Assembly (NCBI GenBank): GCA_013373625.1
Contig: JABXHM010000065.1
Location: forward strand, 1 to 57,647
Direction: 5' to 3'
Source: Alteromonadaceae bacterium
GTDB lineage: Bacteria; Pseudomonadota; Gammaproteobacteria; Enterobacterales; Alteromonadaceae
DNA: 57,647 bases
Shown: one piece after another, positions 43,852 to 52,847 of the stretch
Numbering within the stretch: the stretch's first letter is position 1
Layout: each line of letters begins with the position of its first letter
Position numbers and translations under genes: made by a program
The notes under the pieces: model-generated
The model's input: the letters and a program-made list of their open reading frames with translations, nothing else
What the model was told of the DNA's origin: nothing
The model's database searches: none

Positions 43852-44649
43852 TTAATTTTTTGTTTTGGGTACAAAGGCGACTGCCCGCACAAAGCCAGCA
43901 GAGGCATGTTTGATTTTGTAAGGAAAGCAGGAGATCCAGAAACCGGTTGAGGGCAAGACTTCCAGGTTTGAAAGTTTCTCCATTTGGCCATAGCCAATAT
44001 CACGGCCCGCCTTATGGCCTTCCCATATGATTGATGCGTCACCAGACTTGGCGAAACGCTCGCGGGTATATTTAAATGGCGCATCCCAACTCCAGGCATC
44101 GGTTCCCACCACTTTGACCCCTTGCTCCAGCAAATACATCGTCGCTTCACGGCCCATGCCAACCCCGGCGTCCAGATATCCCGGTTCACCGAATAACGCA
44201 CCAGCACGGGTATTCACAACGACAATATCCAGAGGTTGCAGGTCATGACCAATCCGTACCAGCTCATCTTCAACTTCGGCAGCGGTGATGACATGGCCAT
44301 CCGGCCGATCACGAAAATCCAGCTTAACCCCTGCTTGAAAGCACCACTCCAGTGGCAGTTCATCAATACCGTAGGCAGGCTTTCCACCGTCGGTTGTAGA
44401 CGCGTAGTGCCAGGGAGCATCCATATGTGTGCCACTGTGGGTTGTAATCTGCAAACGTTCCGCCGCCCAGGATTCATTCCCCGGTAGCTGATCTAACGTT
44501 AGCCCCTCAAACATGGCCTCCATTTCCGGCCAGCCTTGCTGATGGTCCATATAGTCAATGTGAGGCAGCAGTGGTGGTGGATCCGTATGCGGGTTATTGT
44601 CGAGCGTCACCGATAAATCGATAAGCGTAAATTGCCTGGGATTAAACAT
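43852..44649 (-). CDS. cyclase/kynurenine formamidase-like metal hydrolase
   Basis: Metal-dependent hydrolase of 265 residues in the Cyclase (PF04199-type) family, with the signature HSGTHMDAPWHY and further ligand regions (DLSVTLDNNPHTDPPP near the start, FAKSGDASIIWEGH late). Such enzymes open or close amide, lactone or ester bonds of ring-cleavage products. The chosen ATG at 44649 overlaps the end of the fumarylacetoacetase-like gene by 8 bp; the longer in-frame start would overlap it by more than 50 bp. Second gene of the aromatic operon. Confidence 0.86.
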   Translation of the reverse strand: MFNPRQFTLIDLSVTLDNNPHTDPPPLLPHIDYMDHQQGWPEMEAMFEGLTLDQLPGNESWAAERLQITTHSGTHMDAPWHYASTTDGGKPAYGIDELPLEWCFQAGVKLDFRDRPDGHVITAAEVEDELVRIGHDLQPLDIVVVNTRAGALFGEPGYLDAGVGMGREATMYLLEQGVKVVGTDAWSWDAPFKYTRERFAKSGDASIIWEGHKAGRDIGYGQMEKLSNLEVLPSTGFWISCFPYKIKHASAGFVRAVAFVPKTKN

Positions 44650-45631
44650 GTTTATTCTCCACTTTGACGTACTGGCAGATCTCACCAAACACACTGCTGC
44701 CAGAGTTATCCGTTGCCTTTAAGGCGACCACTTCACCGTGTTGCAGAAAGCTGGTTTGCGGCGCACCGTGCGCAATTAACTCTTTGGCGCGCAACTCGGA
44801 AATACAGGCTTGTCCGACATCAGGGTCTTTATTTGACACCGTGCCAGACCCTATTACGGTGCCAGCCTGAAGCGTTCGGGTAAGGGCTGCATGGGCAATC
44901 AACTGGTCAAAACCAAAATGCATTTCCCGCCCATGAGGGTGACCAAAAGGCACGCCATTGCGAGTTATTTGCATGGTCAGATGCGCACGATTGTCTCGCC
45001 AGTGCTCACCTAACTCATCGGGTGTAACGGCAATCGGTGCGAAAGCGGTCGCGCCTTTAGCCTGTACAAAGCCAAAGCCGGTTTTCATCTCACGGGGCGC
45101 AAGGCCGCGGTAGCTGATATCATTGAGCATCACTACCAACCGTATGGCTTGCGCGGCCTCGGCAGGGGTTGCCCCCATTTCAACATCACCGGTGATTACC
45201 GCAAACTCTCCTTCAAAATCAGCCCCATGGGTAGCATCAGCGACAACAATGTCATCTTCAGGGCCGCTAAAATTATCGCCAGCCCCCTGATACATCAGTG
45301 GGTATTTGTCTGCGTCCTCAATCGGGTCGAGGTGAAACGCCTTTTGCATCAGGTGACCATGGTTGAGAAAGCATGAACCATCGAGCCATTGCCAGCTGCG
45401 CGGGAGTGGCGCATCAAATTGTACCGACTCCAGCGACAATGCATCTTTTCGGCGCCCGGCATTCAACGCGTCGTAACATTCCTGGAACAACGCCTGACAT
45501 TGCGTCCAGTTTTCCAGCGCATATTGAAGAGTCGGCGCAATATCGGCTATTGATACCGCGGTACTCAGATCTCTGGAGAGCATGACTAACGTCCCATCCG
45601 GAGACTGTGATTTTAATGTGGCAAATTTCAT
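44642..45631 (-). CDS. fumarylacetoacetate hydrolase-family protein
   Basis: Cytosolic C-C hydrolase or decarboxylase of 329 residues. The FAH fold shows the acidic metal ligands in HGADFEGEFAVITGDVEMG and the later LNDISYRGLAPREMKTGFGF. The C-terminal half carries QAGTVIGSGTVSNKD and LQHGEVVALKA. The family cleaves 2,4-diketo acids such as fumarylpyruvate and acylpyruvates, the expected products of extradiol cleavage. It is the promoter-proximal gene of the aromatic operon, 172 bp from the divergent LysR start. The ATG at 45631 is preferred over one 8 codons upstream because family members begin near MKFATL. Confidence 0.89.
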   Translation of the reverse strand: MKFATLKSQSPDGTLVMLSRDLSTAVSIADIAPTLQYALENWTQCQALFQECYDALNAGRRKDALSLESVQFDAPLPRSWQWLDGSCFLNHGHLMQKAFHLDPIEDADKYPLMYQGAGDNFSGPEDDIVVADATHGADFEGEFAVITGDVEMGATPAEAAQAIRLVVMLNDISYRGLAPREMKTGFGFVQAKGATAFAPIAVTPDELGEHWRDNRAHLTMQITRNGVPFGHPHGREMHFGFDQLIAHAALTRTLQAGTVIGSGTVSNKDPDVGQACISELRAKELIAHGAPQTSFLQHGEVVALKATDNSGSSVFGEICQYVKVENKHV

Positions 45632-45675
45632 ATTGTTATTGCTTAAACCATGCAAACTTTGTGAATTAGAATTTT

Positions 45676-45694
45676 AATATTGATTAACAATATT
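45676..45694. promoter_or_regulatory. candidate LysR operator in the divergent promoter
   Basis: AATATTG, spacer ATTAA, CAATATT: a perfect 7-bp inverted repeat of the T-N11-A type, located between the aromatic operon start (45631) and the divergent LysR gene start (45804). The surrounding sequence is strongly AT-rich. Confidence 0.55.
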
Positions 45695-45803
45695 TAAACA
45701 ACTATATTCCATCTTGTAGAATCAAAAAAATTAATTTTATAGATACGATTTATCATTTTTGTAGATACATTAACTCTGGTATTTGACTGCAGGAGAAACG
45801 AGT

Positions 45804-46709
45804 TTGAGAGTAGAAAAGTTGGATTTAAACCTGTTACACGCGTTGGAAATATTATTAGAAGAAAAAAGTATTACCCGTTCAGCTCGACGGCTTAACCTCA
45901 GCCAATCCGCCACAAGCAGCATCCTTGCGAGGTTGCGTCAGTATTTTGAAGATGACTTACTGGTTCAGATTGGCAGGAAAATGGAACCGACTCCCTATGC
46001 ACTCGAACTTGCGCTGCCGGTGAAGCAAGTTTTAAATTTAGTACGAACGTCGATCACGAGTAAACGACAGAACAACCCACAAAACAGCAAAAGGCATTTT
46101 AGAATAGTCGCTTCAGATTACATTGCCCAACTCTTACTAAGTACCACTCTTAATCAATTGCAATTACTTGCTCCGACCATCTCGTTTGAGTTTTTGACGC
46201 CATTTAGTTACGGCGCTGACTCGTTGAACAAGGGCAATGCCGACTTATTCATCGCTCCCAGGTCGAAAATAGATGATGAATACCCAAGCCAGTTTTTAGT
46301 TGCCGATGAACTAACATGCTTAGGCGATGTAAACCTCTATGCAGAGCACGACTCGCTTACTACTGAGCAATTTTTTGACGTCGGCCACATTACGGTTGGG
46401 TTTGAACGAAACAGTCAGTTTAGTATTGAAAGTTGGTTTGAAGAAAATTGTGGTCAGAAAAGAAAAATTGATATTATTACTAATGACTTCAATACGTTGT
46501 GCTTGGCAATTTGTAATACCAGCAGAGTCGCGCTGGTGCCATCCAGCTTTGCTACGGAACCATTGAAGCGCGGACGATTAAAAATTCTTAGAATCCCCTT
46601 TGAATTACCCAGATTAGAAGAATATATGACCTGGCATCCCACCCAGGATAGTGATCCAGTCCATCAATGGTTAAGACAAAAAATACAATCCAATATCAAA
46701 CGCTGTTAA
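45804..46709 (+). CDS. LysR-family transcriptional regulator
   Basis: Regulator of 301 residues. The N-terminal winged helix is at residues 1-65 (LDLNLLHALEILLEEKSITR, RRLNLSQSATSSILARLRQY) and the remainder is the substrate-binding LysR domain (HFRIVASDYIAQLLLS, NADLFIAPRSK). Its N-terminus resembles the NodD/LinR/NahR group of aromatic- and flavonoid-responsive members. The TTG at 45804 is chosen because AGGAG lies 8 bp upstream; another TTG at 45783 has none. It is divergent from the ring-cleavage operon, which it very likely activates through the palindrome at 45676-45694. Confidence 0.9.
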   Translation: MRVEKLDLNLLHALEILLEEKSITRSARRLNLSQSATSSILARLRQYFEDDLLVQIGRKMEPTPYALELALPVKQVLNLVRTSITSKRQNNPQNSKRHFRIVASDYIAQLLLSTTLNQLQLLAPTISFEFLTPFSYGADSLNKGNADLFIAPRSKIDDEYPSQFLVADELTCLGDVNLYAEHDSLTTEQFFDVGHITVGFERNSQFSIESWFEENCGQKRKIDIITNDFNTLCLAICNTSRVALVPSSFATEPLKRGRLKILRIPFELPRLEEYMTWHPTQDSDPVHQWLRQKIQSNIKRC

Positions 46710-46877
46710 ATCAAATTTTTGAGTTAACTGATATATTCTGGTCAGCACGGTCAATGCGAGACGGAAGTCTTTCGCTGCAGTGTCTCTTTGTTTCCAAGGG
46801 GTTTATTTCGCTATCCGGGCTTCTGCAAAAAAGCATCACTGCGCGGCAACTGCAACACACTAAATGGCTAAAGCATA

Positions 46878-47531
46878 TTAATCATTTACCAGTTCAAACC
46901 CCATCGCAGCCAGTAATTCCTCTTGTTGCCACCGGCACACCCTGACGCCTTCGACATTCACTTTGCGAGGATCCAAACCTTCCAATTCGACGTGACTCAG
47001 ATCAGCGTGCGAAAAAGAAAACGCCCCCCACACATCTGAGGAGAAAACGCCGCGGCTTAAATCTGAGCCATTTAATATCGCCCCGTGCAGGTTTACACCT
47101 ATCCAACGGTTTTCAAACAGGTCACATTTCTCTAATCGTAGATTCTCCAAATTTGCATACGACAAATTGCAAGCCGTGATGAAAGCCGAACAGTCATATT
47201 TTTCCTGTGTGAAATACTTTGCGAATTTCGCCCGCTTGAAGTCAGCACCAGTCAGGTTACATTGGCGAAACTCAATCATAAAAAGATTAGCGCCGGCAAA
47301 AGTACTATGCGACAAATTACAGTTTATGAAACTGGCTTCTTCAAGTTCTGTGTTTTCGAACAAGCAGCCTTTGCCTGACTGGCCATCAATGAAATTACAA
47401 TTCTTAAACTGGTAACCAGAAAAGTCGGCTCTGCTAAAGTCACATTCTATGAATATACAGGATTCAATACTGGTACCAGGTATGTCATTTGGTGTAATAG
47501 TGATATACGAATAGGTTTGATGATTCATCAT
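46878..47531 (-). CDS. qnr: Qnr-family pentapeptide repeat protein
   Basis: A right-handed quadrilateral beta-helix protein of 217 residues that, in this family, binds DNA gyrase and topoisomerase IV and protects them from quinolones. Pentapeptide repeats (A/C-D/N-L/F-x-x) run from CDFSRADFSGYQFKNCNF through CNLSHSTFAGANLF and CNLSYANLENLRLEKCDLFE to GSDLSRGVFSS. The length, the FENRW block and the C-terminal GLDPRKVNVEGVRVCRWQQE match QnrA/QnrS-type proteins as I remember them. The first ATG has CAGG 8 bp upstream. It lies just past the TonB receptor terminator. No LexA-like site is seen. Confidence 0.85.
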   Translation of the reverse strand: MMNHQTYSYITITPNDIPGTSIESCIFIECDFSRADFSGYQFKNCNFIDGQSGKGCLFENTELEEASFINCNLSHSTFAGANLFMIEFRQCNLTGADFKRAKFAKYFTQEKYDCSAFITACNLSYANLENLRLEKCDLFENRWIGVNLHGAILNGSDLSRGVFSSDVWGAFSFSHADLSHVELEGLDPRKVNVEGVRVCRWQQEELLAAMGFELVND

Positions 47532-47553
47532 TCACATTGCCTGAAATAGAATT

Positions 47554-47580
47554 AAAAAGCCCCTACAAGATTGTAAGGGC
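47554..47580 (-). terminator. intrinsic terminator of the third TonB receptor gene
   Basis: On the minus strand GCCCTTACA, short loop, TGTAGGGGC (plus 47559-47580, one mismatch) is followed by TTTTTAA. It is only about 20 bp before the qnr start, so qnr is reached by read-through or by a promoter hidden in this stretch. Confidence 0.75.
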
Positions 47581-47621
47581 GACACTTTACTTTAAGTATT
47601 TTAATGCGTTCAGTTTTAAGC

Positions 47622-49934
47622 TTAATAAAATCTGTAAGTCACCTTCATCCCAAACGTTCTGGGCGCACCGAATGACCATAGTTGCACGTCATCCGGACCA
47701 GCCGCAGTGTATGTGTAGTAACTGACCGGACTCTCATTTTCGATATTTCTGACATACAACATTGCTTCCCAGCTATCATCTAAGGTGGTGAACTTCAGGG
47801 TAGCATCTGTCTGGGTGTAGGCATCTTGCTGACTGTCATTATCGTTAAGCGGCGACAGATAATAGTCACTCTTATAGCGTGTAAATAAACTCGCTACCAG
47901 CGTACCTGAATCCATTTCCCAGTAATGATCGTAGGCCAGCGTGGCAATCAACTCCGGCGCATTCGACGGTGCGTTGCCTGCCAGGTTAACCAGCTCACCG
48001 TCAACCTCACTCACCGCAGTAGTATCACATCCACCTAAACACTGCACTGGAATCGCACCAGTAAAATCAACATACTCCGCGTTGAGGTAATTTAATGAAA
48101 CAGCCAGACTGTCAGATTCCGTTAACCACATATCGTAGGTCCCTTCCAGTCCCCAGATTTCGGCTTTACCGGCATTGAAGACCTGACCACCTAAATTAGT
48201 ATCAAGTAATATCGGGACCTGTAGATCCTTGTAATCATAATAGAACGCCGAGCCGGTAACGCTGTACTCATCTCTGTCAAGCTTTAAACCAGCTTCGTAG
48301 GAGTACAACACTTCCGGATCGTAAGTTTTACCGGTACTGTCAAAGCCACCAGCTTTGTAGCCTTTGCTGATCTTAGCGTAATACAGGCTGTTGACATCCG
48401 GCTGATAGTTGGTGCCAAGCGTCCAGGTAAATTCACTATCCTCAGCCAACAGTTCACTTGCCACTGCGCCCTCAGTATCGATGGGTCGAATCTGTGGATT
48501 TTCTTCGAACGTCAAACCAGAAGGCAGATTTGTCTGGGTGCCAGATTTGCGGTCTTTAGTGTAGCGTCCGCCAGCCACTACAGTCAGTGTGTCTGTCACA
48601 GGCACATCGACCTGACCAAAAATAGCGTTTGATCTTGATTTGATATCAGGTCGGTAGAACGTATTCGCCCAGAAGCCCTGTGGTCCGTTAGGGTAAGCGC
48701 CGATATAGCTGAGAAGGGCAGAGTTTACGTCTTGTTTTTCAACAAACTGGAATACACCGCCCTGCCAGAAGAAACGATCTTCGCCGCCACTAAACCGCAG
48801 TTCATGGCTGGTTGTTTTAATATTGGTATTGCGGAAGAAAATGTAATTAGGGTGTAATGCTTCATCAGCATCAACCGTGCTGTCACGGTAGCCGCCGCGA
48901 TAGCTCACCGTCATAAAGTCTGTGACATATTCAATGTGAGCGCGGACTGCATCGCCATCGACCTTATGGAATGCCCGATCCGCCATGCCTGGCGCTTCAA
49001 AGTTTTCTCTGTCTATGTCAGCAAGATTATTGGTATTGGAGGGTGTACACAACACATCACCATTGACGTTGGCAATTTGTTCCCAGCCTGCAGCGACATT
49101 ACACTGACCCGTGCCGTCATCAGCCTGACCGGTGGCATTAATATTATAGGCTGCAAAAAACGGCGCTTGCTGATCCAAAGAGCTCGTTTCGTACGCAAAA
49201 TACGCAGACAAGTTATCGAGTGGTTCTACTTGCAAGCCAATACGGCCGGCCTGTACATCTTTATCACCAGACTTCAAGCCGTCACCATGGTCACGAAAAC
49301 CGTCATGTACCGATGAAAAACCCGCAACACGTATTGCCGCGCTATCGCCTAGTGGAACATTCAATGCACCATTAAATTCACGTGAGCTGTAGTTGCCGGC
49401 ATCGGCAGAAAAATTACCACTGAACTCGTCGAGCTGAGGCTTGTTGGTAATAATATTTACCGCACCACCTGTAGCATTACGACCATACAAAGTACCTTGC
49501 GGTCCACGCAGAACCTCGACACGCTGGACATCAAACATCGCCGCGTTCATCACCCGGGGTCGATTAATATACTCACCATCAATACTGATTGTCAGCGATT
49601 GGTCCGCTGCTTCATCACTGCTTTCAGTACTGATACCGCGCAGTGATACACGAGTGGCTATTGAGTCATTGGCAGTAACAAAGTCAGGGGCTACACGGCT
49701 TAACGACTGGATATCTGAAACACCCGCATTTTCCAGCAATTCAGCGCTGACTACGTTCATGGAAATTGGCACGTCAGACGCAGACTGCACACGGTTCTGT
49801 GCAGTGACTTCTATTACTTCTAAATCCTGATTACTTTTTTTCTGTTCTGAATTGTCTTGTGCATTAGCACCCGCTGACAGTCCGATTAATACTGCGGTGG
49901 TTAAAACGGCTTTTTTATGATGTGTATTCAACAT
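47622..49934 (-). CDS. TonB-dependent receptor
   Basis: Outer-membrane importer of 770 residues with a signal peptide ending at about residue 25 (SAGANA). The plug domain (VPISMNVVSAELLENAGVSD, LSRVAPDFV, VSLRGIST, VEVLRGPQGTLYGRNATGGA) is followed by the barrel, ending FGMKVTYRFY. The size and plug motifs are of the class often linked to aromatic or siderophore-like substrates in sphingomonads. It lies between the ring-cleavage operon and the deglycosidase locus, both on the same theme, so uptake of the glycosylated phenolic is a reasonable hypothesis. Own terminator at 47554-47580. Confidence 0.94.
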   Translation of the reverse strand: MLNTHHKKAVLTTAVLIGLSAGANAQDNSEQKKSNQDLEVIEVTAQNRVQSASDVPISMNVVSAELLENAGVSDIQSLSRVAPDFVTANDSIATRVSLRGISTESSDEAADQSLTISIDGEYINRPRVMNAAMFDVQRVEVLRGPQGTLYGRNATGGAVNIITNKPQLDEFSGNFSADAGNYSSREFNGALNVPLGDSAAIRVAGFSSVHDGFRDHGDGLKSGDKDVQAGRIGLQVEPLDNLSAYFAYETSSLDQQAPFFAAYNINATGQADDGTGQCNVAAGWEQIANVNGDVLCTPSNTNNLADIDRENFEAPGMADRAFHKVDGDAVRAHIEYVTDFMTVSYRGGYRDSTVDADEALHPNYIFFRNTNIKTTSHELRFSGGEDRFFWQGGVFQFVEKQDVNSALLSYIGAYPNGPQGFWANTFYRPDIKSRSNAIFGQVDVPVTDTLTVVAGGRYTKDRKSGTQTNLPSGLTFEENPQIRPIDTEGAVASELLAEDSEFTWTLGTNYQPDVNSLYYAKISKGYKAGGFDSTGKTYDPEVLYSYEAGLKLDRDEYSVTGSAFYYDYKDLQVPILLDTNLGGQVFNAGKAEIWGLEGTYDMWLTESDSLAVSLNYLNAEYVDFTGAIPVQCLGGCDTTAVSEVDGELVNLAGNAPSNAPELIATLAYDHYWEMDSGTLVASLFTRYKSDYYLSPLNDNDSQQDAYTQTDATLKFTTLDDSWEAMLYVRNIENESPVSYYTYTAAGPDDVQLWSFGAPRTFGMKVTYRFY

Positions 49935-50381
49935 GAAACACCCTCTTATGTAGGCATCGGTGTATCAACCTCAAATATGTACAAAGTCCTGAATGTCGAT
50001 CTGATTCACTCTGCACCCCAATTCTTGCCACTCTCCATAATGCGAATGACGATTCATATTTAAACACAAAATCAAAACAGATCAACAATAAATACACATT
50101 TATATAACAAATTTATTATCGATCAGTGTTGAAATCAACTTTTAACCAAATAAAAACAAAGAGTTAAAAAATATAGATTTAATATCAAAAAACACCGAGG
50201 AAATAGCATAATTGGAATTAACAATCTTATTTGCATTTAAAATATGAATATCAAGAATTGATAAAGAAGATAGTTCGAACAATACAGCAGTCTGTATGTC
50301 ATTGCCCTGCGGAAACGGTTTCAGCTCAGAATCAATGCAAATTGGCGGGAAACAGCGTCAGTTTGACGCTGTTTAATCGGT
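49935..50381. other. AT-rich intergenic region upstream of the TonB receptor
   Basis: About 450 bp. The part 50040-50270 is very AT-rich and should contain the receptor promoter. The right end carries the hairpin of the Gfo/Idh gene at 50350-50374. No gene is supported. Confidence 0.45.
50350..50374 (-). terminator. terminator-like hairpin after the Gfo/Idh/MocA gene
   Basis: AAACAGCGTCA (50350-50360) and TGACGCTGTTT (50364-50374) form a perfect 11-bp stem with a 3-nt loop, 7 bp past the stop. Only three T residues close the stem on the minus strand, so termination may be partial. Confidence 0.65.
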
Positions 50382-51551
50382 TCAGTCGGGAAGGGTCTCC
50401 CATTGGGCACCTCGTTTTGCACTATTGACAGCAGCCTGAATAAACTGCATCCCCCGGACACCATCTTGAATGCCCGGATAACCGCCCTGAAGCGGTTGCT
50501 GCTTACAGTAACGTCGAATGTCCTCAATAAACAGCAAGTACAAGCCAGCCAGGGACTCAAGAATACCTTCCGGATGACCTCCCGGGGTACGAGTCAAATA
50601 CTGGGCCTCAGCTGCCTGCAGACTCACAGCCGTGCGCAGTAATTGTTTGGGTTGGCCTTGGGGTGCATAAATGAGTGTATTGGGTTCCTGCTGATGCCAT
50701 TCTATGCCCCCTTTCGAACCGTAGATCCTTATCGACAACGCGTTTTCCTCGCCACAGGCAATCTGAGAACACACCAGCGTGCCCTTACCGCCGCCGGCCA
50801 ACCGGATAAGCATATTGGCATCATCGTCAAGCTGCCGCCCTTCAACGAAGGTCGATAAGTCAGCGCAGATGGCATCAATACGATCACCGGTCATGTACTC
50901 AACCATGTTAGCTGCATGTGTACCGATATCGCCTACACAACAACTGATCCCGGAACGGTTGGGGTCTGTACGCCAGGAGGCCTGCTTGTTAGCATCTTCG
51001 CCCGCTTCCAGTGATTCCATCAACCAATCCTGGTTGTATTCCACGAGTACTTTGCGAATGTGCCCTAACTGACCCTGCCTGATCATCGACCTGGCTTCCT
51101 GTACCGCCGGATAACCGGTGTAAGTATGGGCCAGTCCGAACACTACCGGATTACGCTGCAGCGCCCGCTCAATGTCGTGGGCCTCGCTGACCGTCAGGGT
51201 CATCGGTTTTTCACACATAACATGAATACCCGCCGCAATGAATGTCAACGCTACCTCAGCATGCATAAAGTTGGGCGTTGCGATTATCACAAAATCAATC
51301 CCATCCTCTCGCGCCGCTTCTTCCTTAGCCATCTCTTTATAATCGCTGTAACTGCGTGACAAGAACCAATCCCGGGCACTCTCATGGGCGACCTGTTCCC
51401 GCGACGACAGCGCACCGGCCACTAGCTGGGCCTGACCATCGAGTTGCGCGGCCATGCGATGCACCGCACCAATGAAAGCGCCGCTACCACCGCCAACGAT
51501 ACCGGCCCTCAGCGGCCGGGACAGGGCATCTTGCTGATAGGTTAAGTCCAT
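50382..51551 (-). CDS. Gfo/Idh/MocA-family oxidoreductase
   Basis: NAD(P)-dependent sugar dehydrogenase of 389 residues. The Rossmann domain has RAGIVGGGSGAFIGAVHRMA and the conserved block VMCEKPMTLTVSEA (EKP Lys). The C-terminal alpha/beta domain follows, with the GDIGTHAANMVEYM His. The family oxidises or reduces sugar hydroxyls. In the puerarin-degrading gut strain PUE, the 3''-oxidase DgpA belongs to this family, and related enzymes reduce 3-ketoglucose. Last gene of the minus operon GMC-MFS-isomerase-Gfo, so either role fits. Confidence 0.91.
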   Translation of the reverse strand: MDLTYQQDALSRPLRAGIVGGGSGAFIGAVHRMAAQLDGQAQLVAGALSSREQVAHESARDWFLSRSYSDYKEMAKEEAAREDGIDFVIIATPNFMHAEVALTFIAAGIHVMCEKPMTLTVSEAHDIERALQRNPVVFGLAHTYTGYPAVQEARSMIRQGQLGHIRKVLVEYNQDWLMESLEAGEDANKQASWRTDPNRSGISCCVGDIGTHAANMVEYMTGDRIDAICADLSTFVEGRQLDDDANMLIRLAGGGKGTLVCSQIACGEENALSIRIYGSKGGIEWHQQEPNTLIYAPQGQPKQLLRTAVSLQAAEAQYLTRTPGGHPEGILESLAGLYLLFIEDIRRYCKQQPLQGGYPGIQDGVRGMQFIQAAVNSAKRGAQWETLPD

Positions 51552-51566
51552 CTTTTTCCCCTTTAA

Positions 51567-52811
51567 TTAAGATCGGTAAGCTTCACGGCCAATGCCCTGA
51601 ACAGGAATATCCAGCGCCGGTAACACCTGGTGCTGAATGGCGTACATTGACGCAGCCGCTTCATCGATAGCCCGGCAAAAATCCACGGACCCTTGTAATA
51701 AAGGGGCCAGTTTATCGCGATCCTGGATCCGCGCAGCAGGATACTCGTGCTCAACCACCAGATAGGTGTTTGCCACATCCAGATCAAGTAACTCTCTGGC
51801 GGCAAGTTGATGGTCCAGCCAATCCACGGTCCGGTTTTGTAAATAGGCCAGCGGATCGTGCCGCGCTGTGCCGGGTAATTCATGCTCACACAACACGGTT
51901 TGCTTTTTCCATGCATTCAGCAAATCAGCCGGATTATCAGAAGGCACGCCGTTTTTACAATCGCCACGCTGAATAGTCTGACCACCATAGCCCCAGGCAG
52001 ACACACCTTTAGCGTCAATCACCTGGCCTTTGACATGAAATCCGGCAATCAGAAAGCCATAGCCTTCATCTTTTAAATACTGGAACATCGAACGTGTGTC
52101 CTGCCCCATGAGAACGGAGTGAGACGGGTCATAATGGATTCTGAACTGATCGCCAACTCCATGTTTTTCACAAATTTGATGCAGTGCAATCCAGGTAGCG
52201 GGGGTATACCCAATGTTATTGTGCCAGCAATCGGTGGGATTCCAGCCCGGCATCGGGCATTGCTCTACACGATAGGTAAGCCCCCGCGCTTTTGCTTCTT
52301 TTAGCAACGGGATAAATTCTTGTTCAAACATTTGCAGATTTTGATCCATCGACAACTGGATATTACGGCCTATAAAACCGCACACTGCGTCAGTGCCTAA
52401 CAGATTAGCGGCGTCAAAAACCTTGCGCATAAAATCATGCTTTTTTTTACGCTCGTCATTGTCATGCACTAACAGATTGTCAAAATAGGTTAAATCAGAT
52501 AACCCCACCCCTGTTTCTTTCATTGCCGATAAAACGCGGTTTGCCCGCTGACTATTAAACGACTCTCGTAAATCCAGAGTGTTGGCAACGGGATCCAGCA
52601 AAGCTTCTGGTGGAACGTCGGTCAGACTGGGGTGAATCGCTGCAGAAAGCTGAATAAAAGGACACTTAATTTGAGCTGAAAACGCCAGCCAGTCTTCAAT
52701 CGCCTGATCAGGATCAGCATCGCGAATGTCGCGAGGCGTTAATTCTTGTAGCGCAGCAGTAAGCATACTGAGCTTCATATGCTGAGGTTTGTAGGATAAG
52801 GTGTTAGTCAT
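51567..52811 (-). CDS. xylose-isomerase-like TIM barrel protein (sugar isomerase/epimerase)
   Basis: A cytosolic protein of 414 residues. The metal set expected for this superfamily is visible: Glu in [12 protein letters not shown], Asp-His in [11 protein letters not shown], His in [11 protein letters not shown] and Glu in [12 protein letters not shown]. It is longer than most members (270-340 residues). It is not paired with a beta-subunit gene, and its sequence differs from the deglycosidase alpha-like barrels at 38870 and 56424, so an isomerase/epimerase of the released keto-sugar is the likelier role. The ATG at 52811 has AAAAGG about 10 bp upstream; a GTG at 52820 is too close to it. Confidence 0.85.
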   Translation of the reverse strand: MTNTLSYKPQHMKLSMLTAALQELTPRDIRDADPDQAIEDWLAFSAQIKCPFIQLSAAIHPSLTDVPPEALLDPVANTLDLRESFNSQRANRVLSAMKETGVGLSDLTYFDNLLVHDNDERKKKHDFMRKVFDAANLLGTDAVCGFIGRNIQLSMDQNLQMFEQEFIPLLKEAKARGLTYRVEQCPMPGWNPTDCWHNNIGYTPATWIALHQICEKHGVGDQFRIHYDPSHSVLMGQDTRSMFQYLKDEGYGFLIAGFHVKGQVIDAKGVSAWGYGGQTIQRGDCKNGVPSDNPADLLNAWKKQTVLCEHELPGTARHDPLAYLQNRTVDWLDHQLAARELLDLDVANTYLVVEHEYPAARIQDRDKLAPLLQGSVDFCRAIDEAAASMYAIQHQVLPALDIPVQGIGREAYRS

Positions 52812-52847
52812 GCTATTCACGCCTTTTATTGTCAGTAGTGTTAGTCA

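Noticed and set aside
45373..45585. Plus-strand frames inside the fumarylacetoacetase-like gene
   Set aside because: They are shadows of a clearly coding minus-strand gene, with no ribosome site and no family features.
46710..46877. Possible short gene between the LysR and qnr-like genes
   Set aside because: The frame overlaps both neighbours, lacks a ribosome site and looks random.
51567..52811. A third C-deglycosidase alpha subunit
   Set aside because: It has the general metal-binding set of the superfamily but no DUF6379 partner next to it and is much longer; a sugar isomerase/epimerase is the simpler reading.
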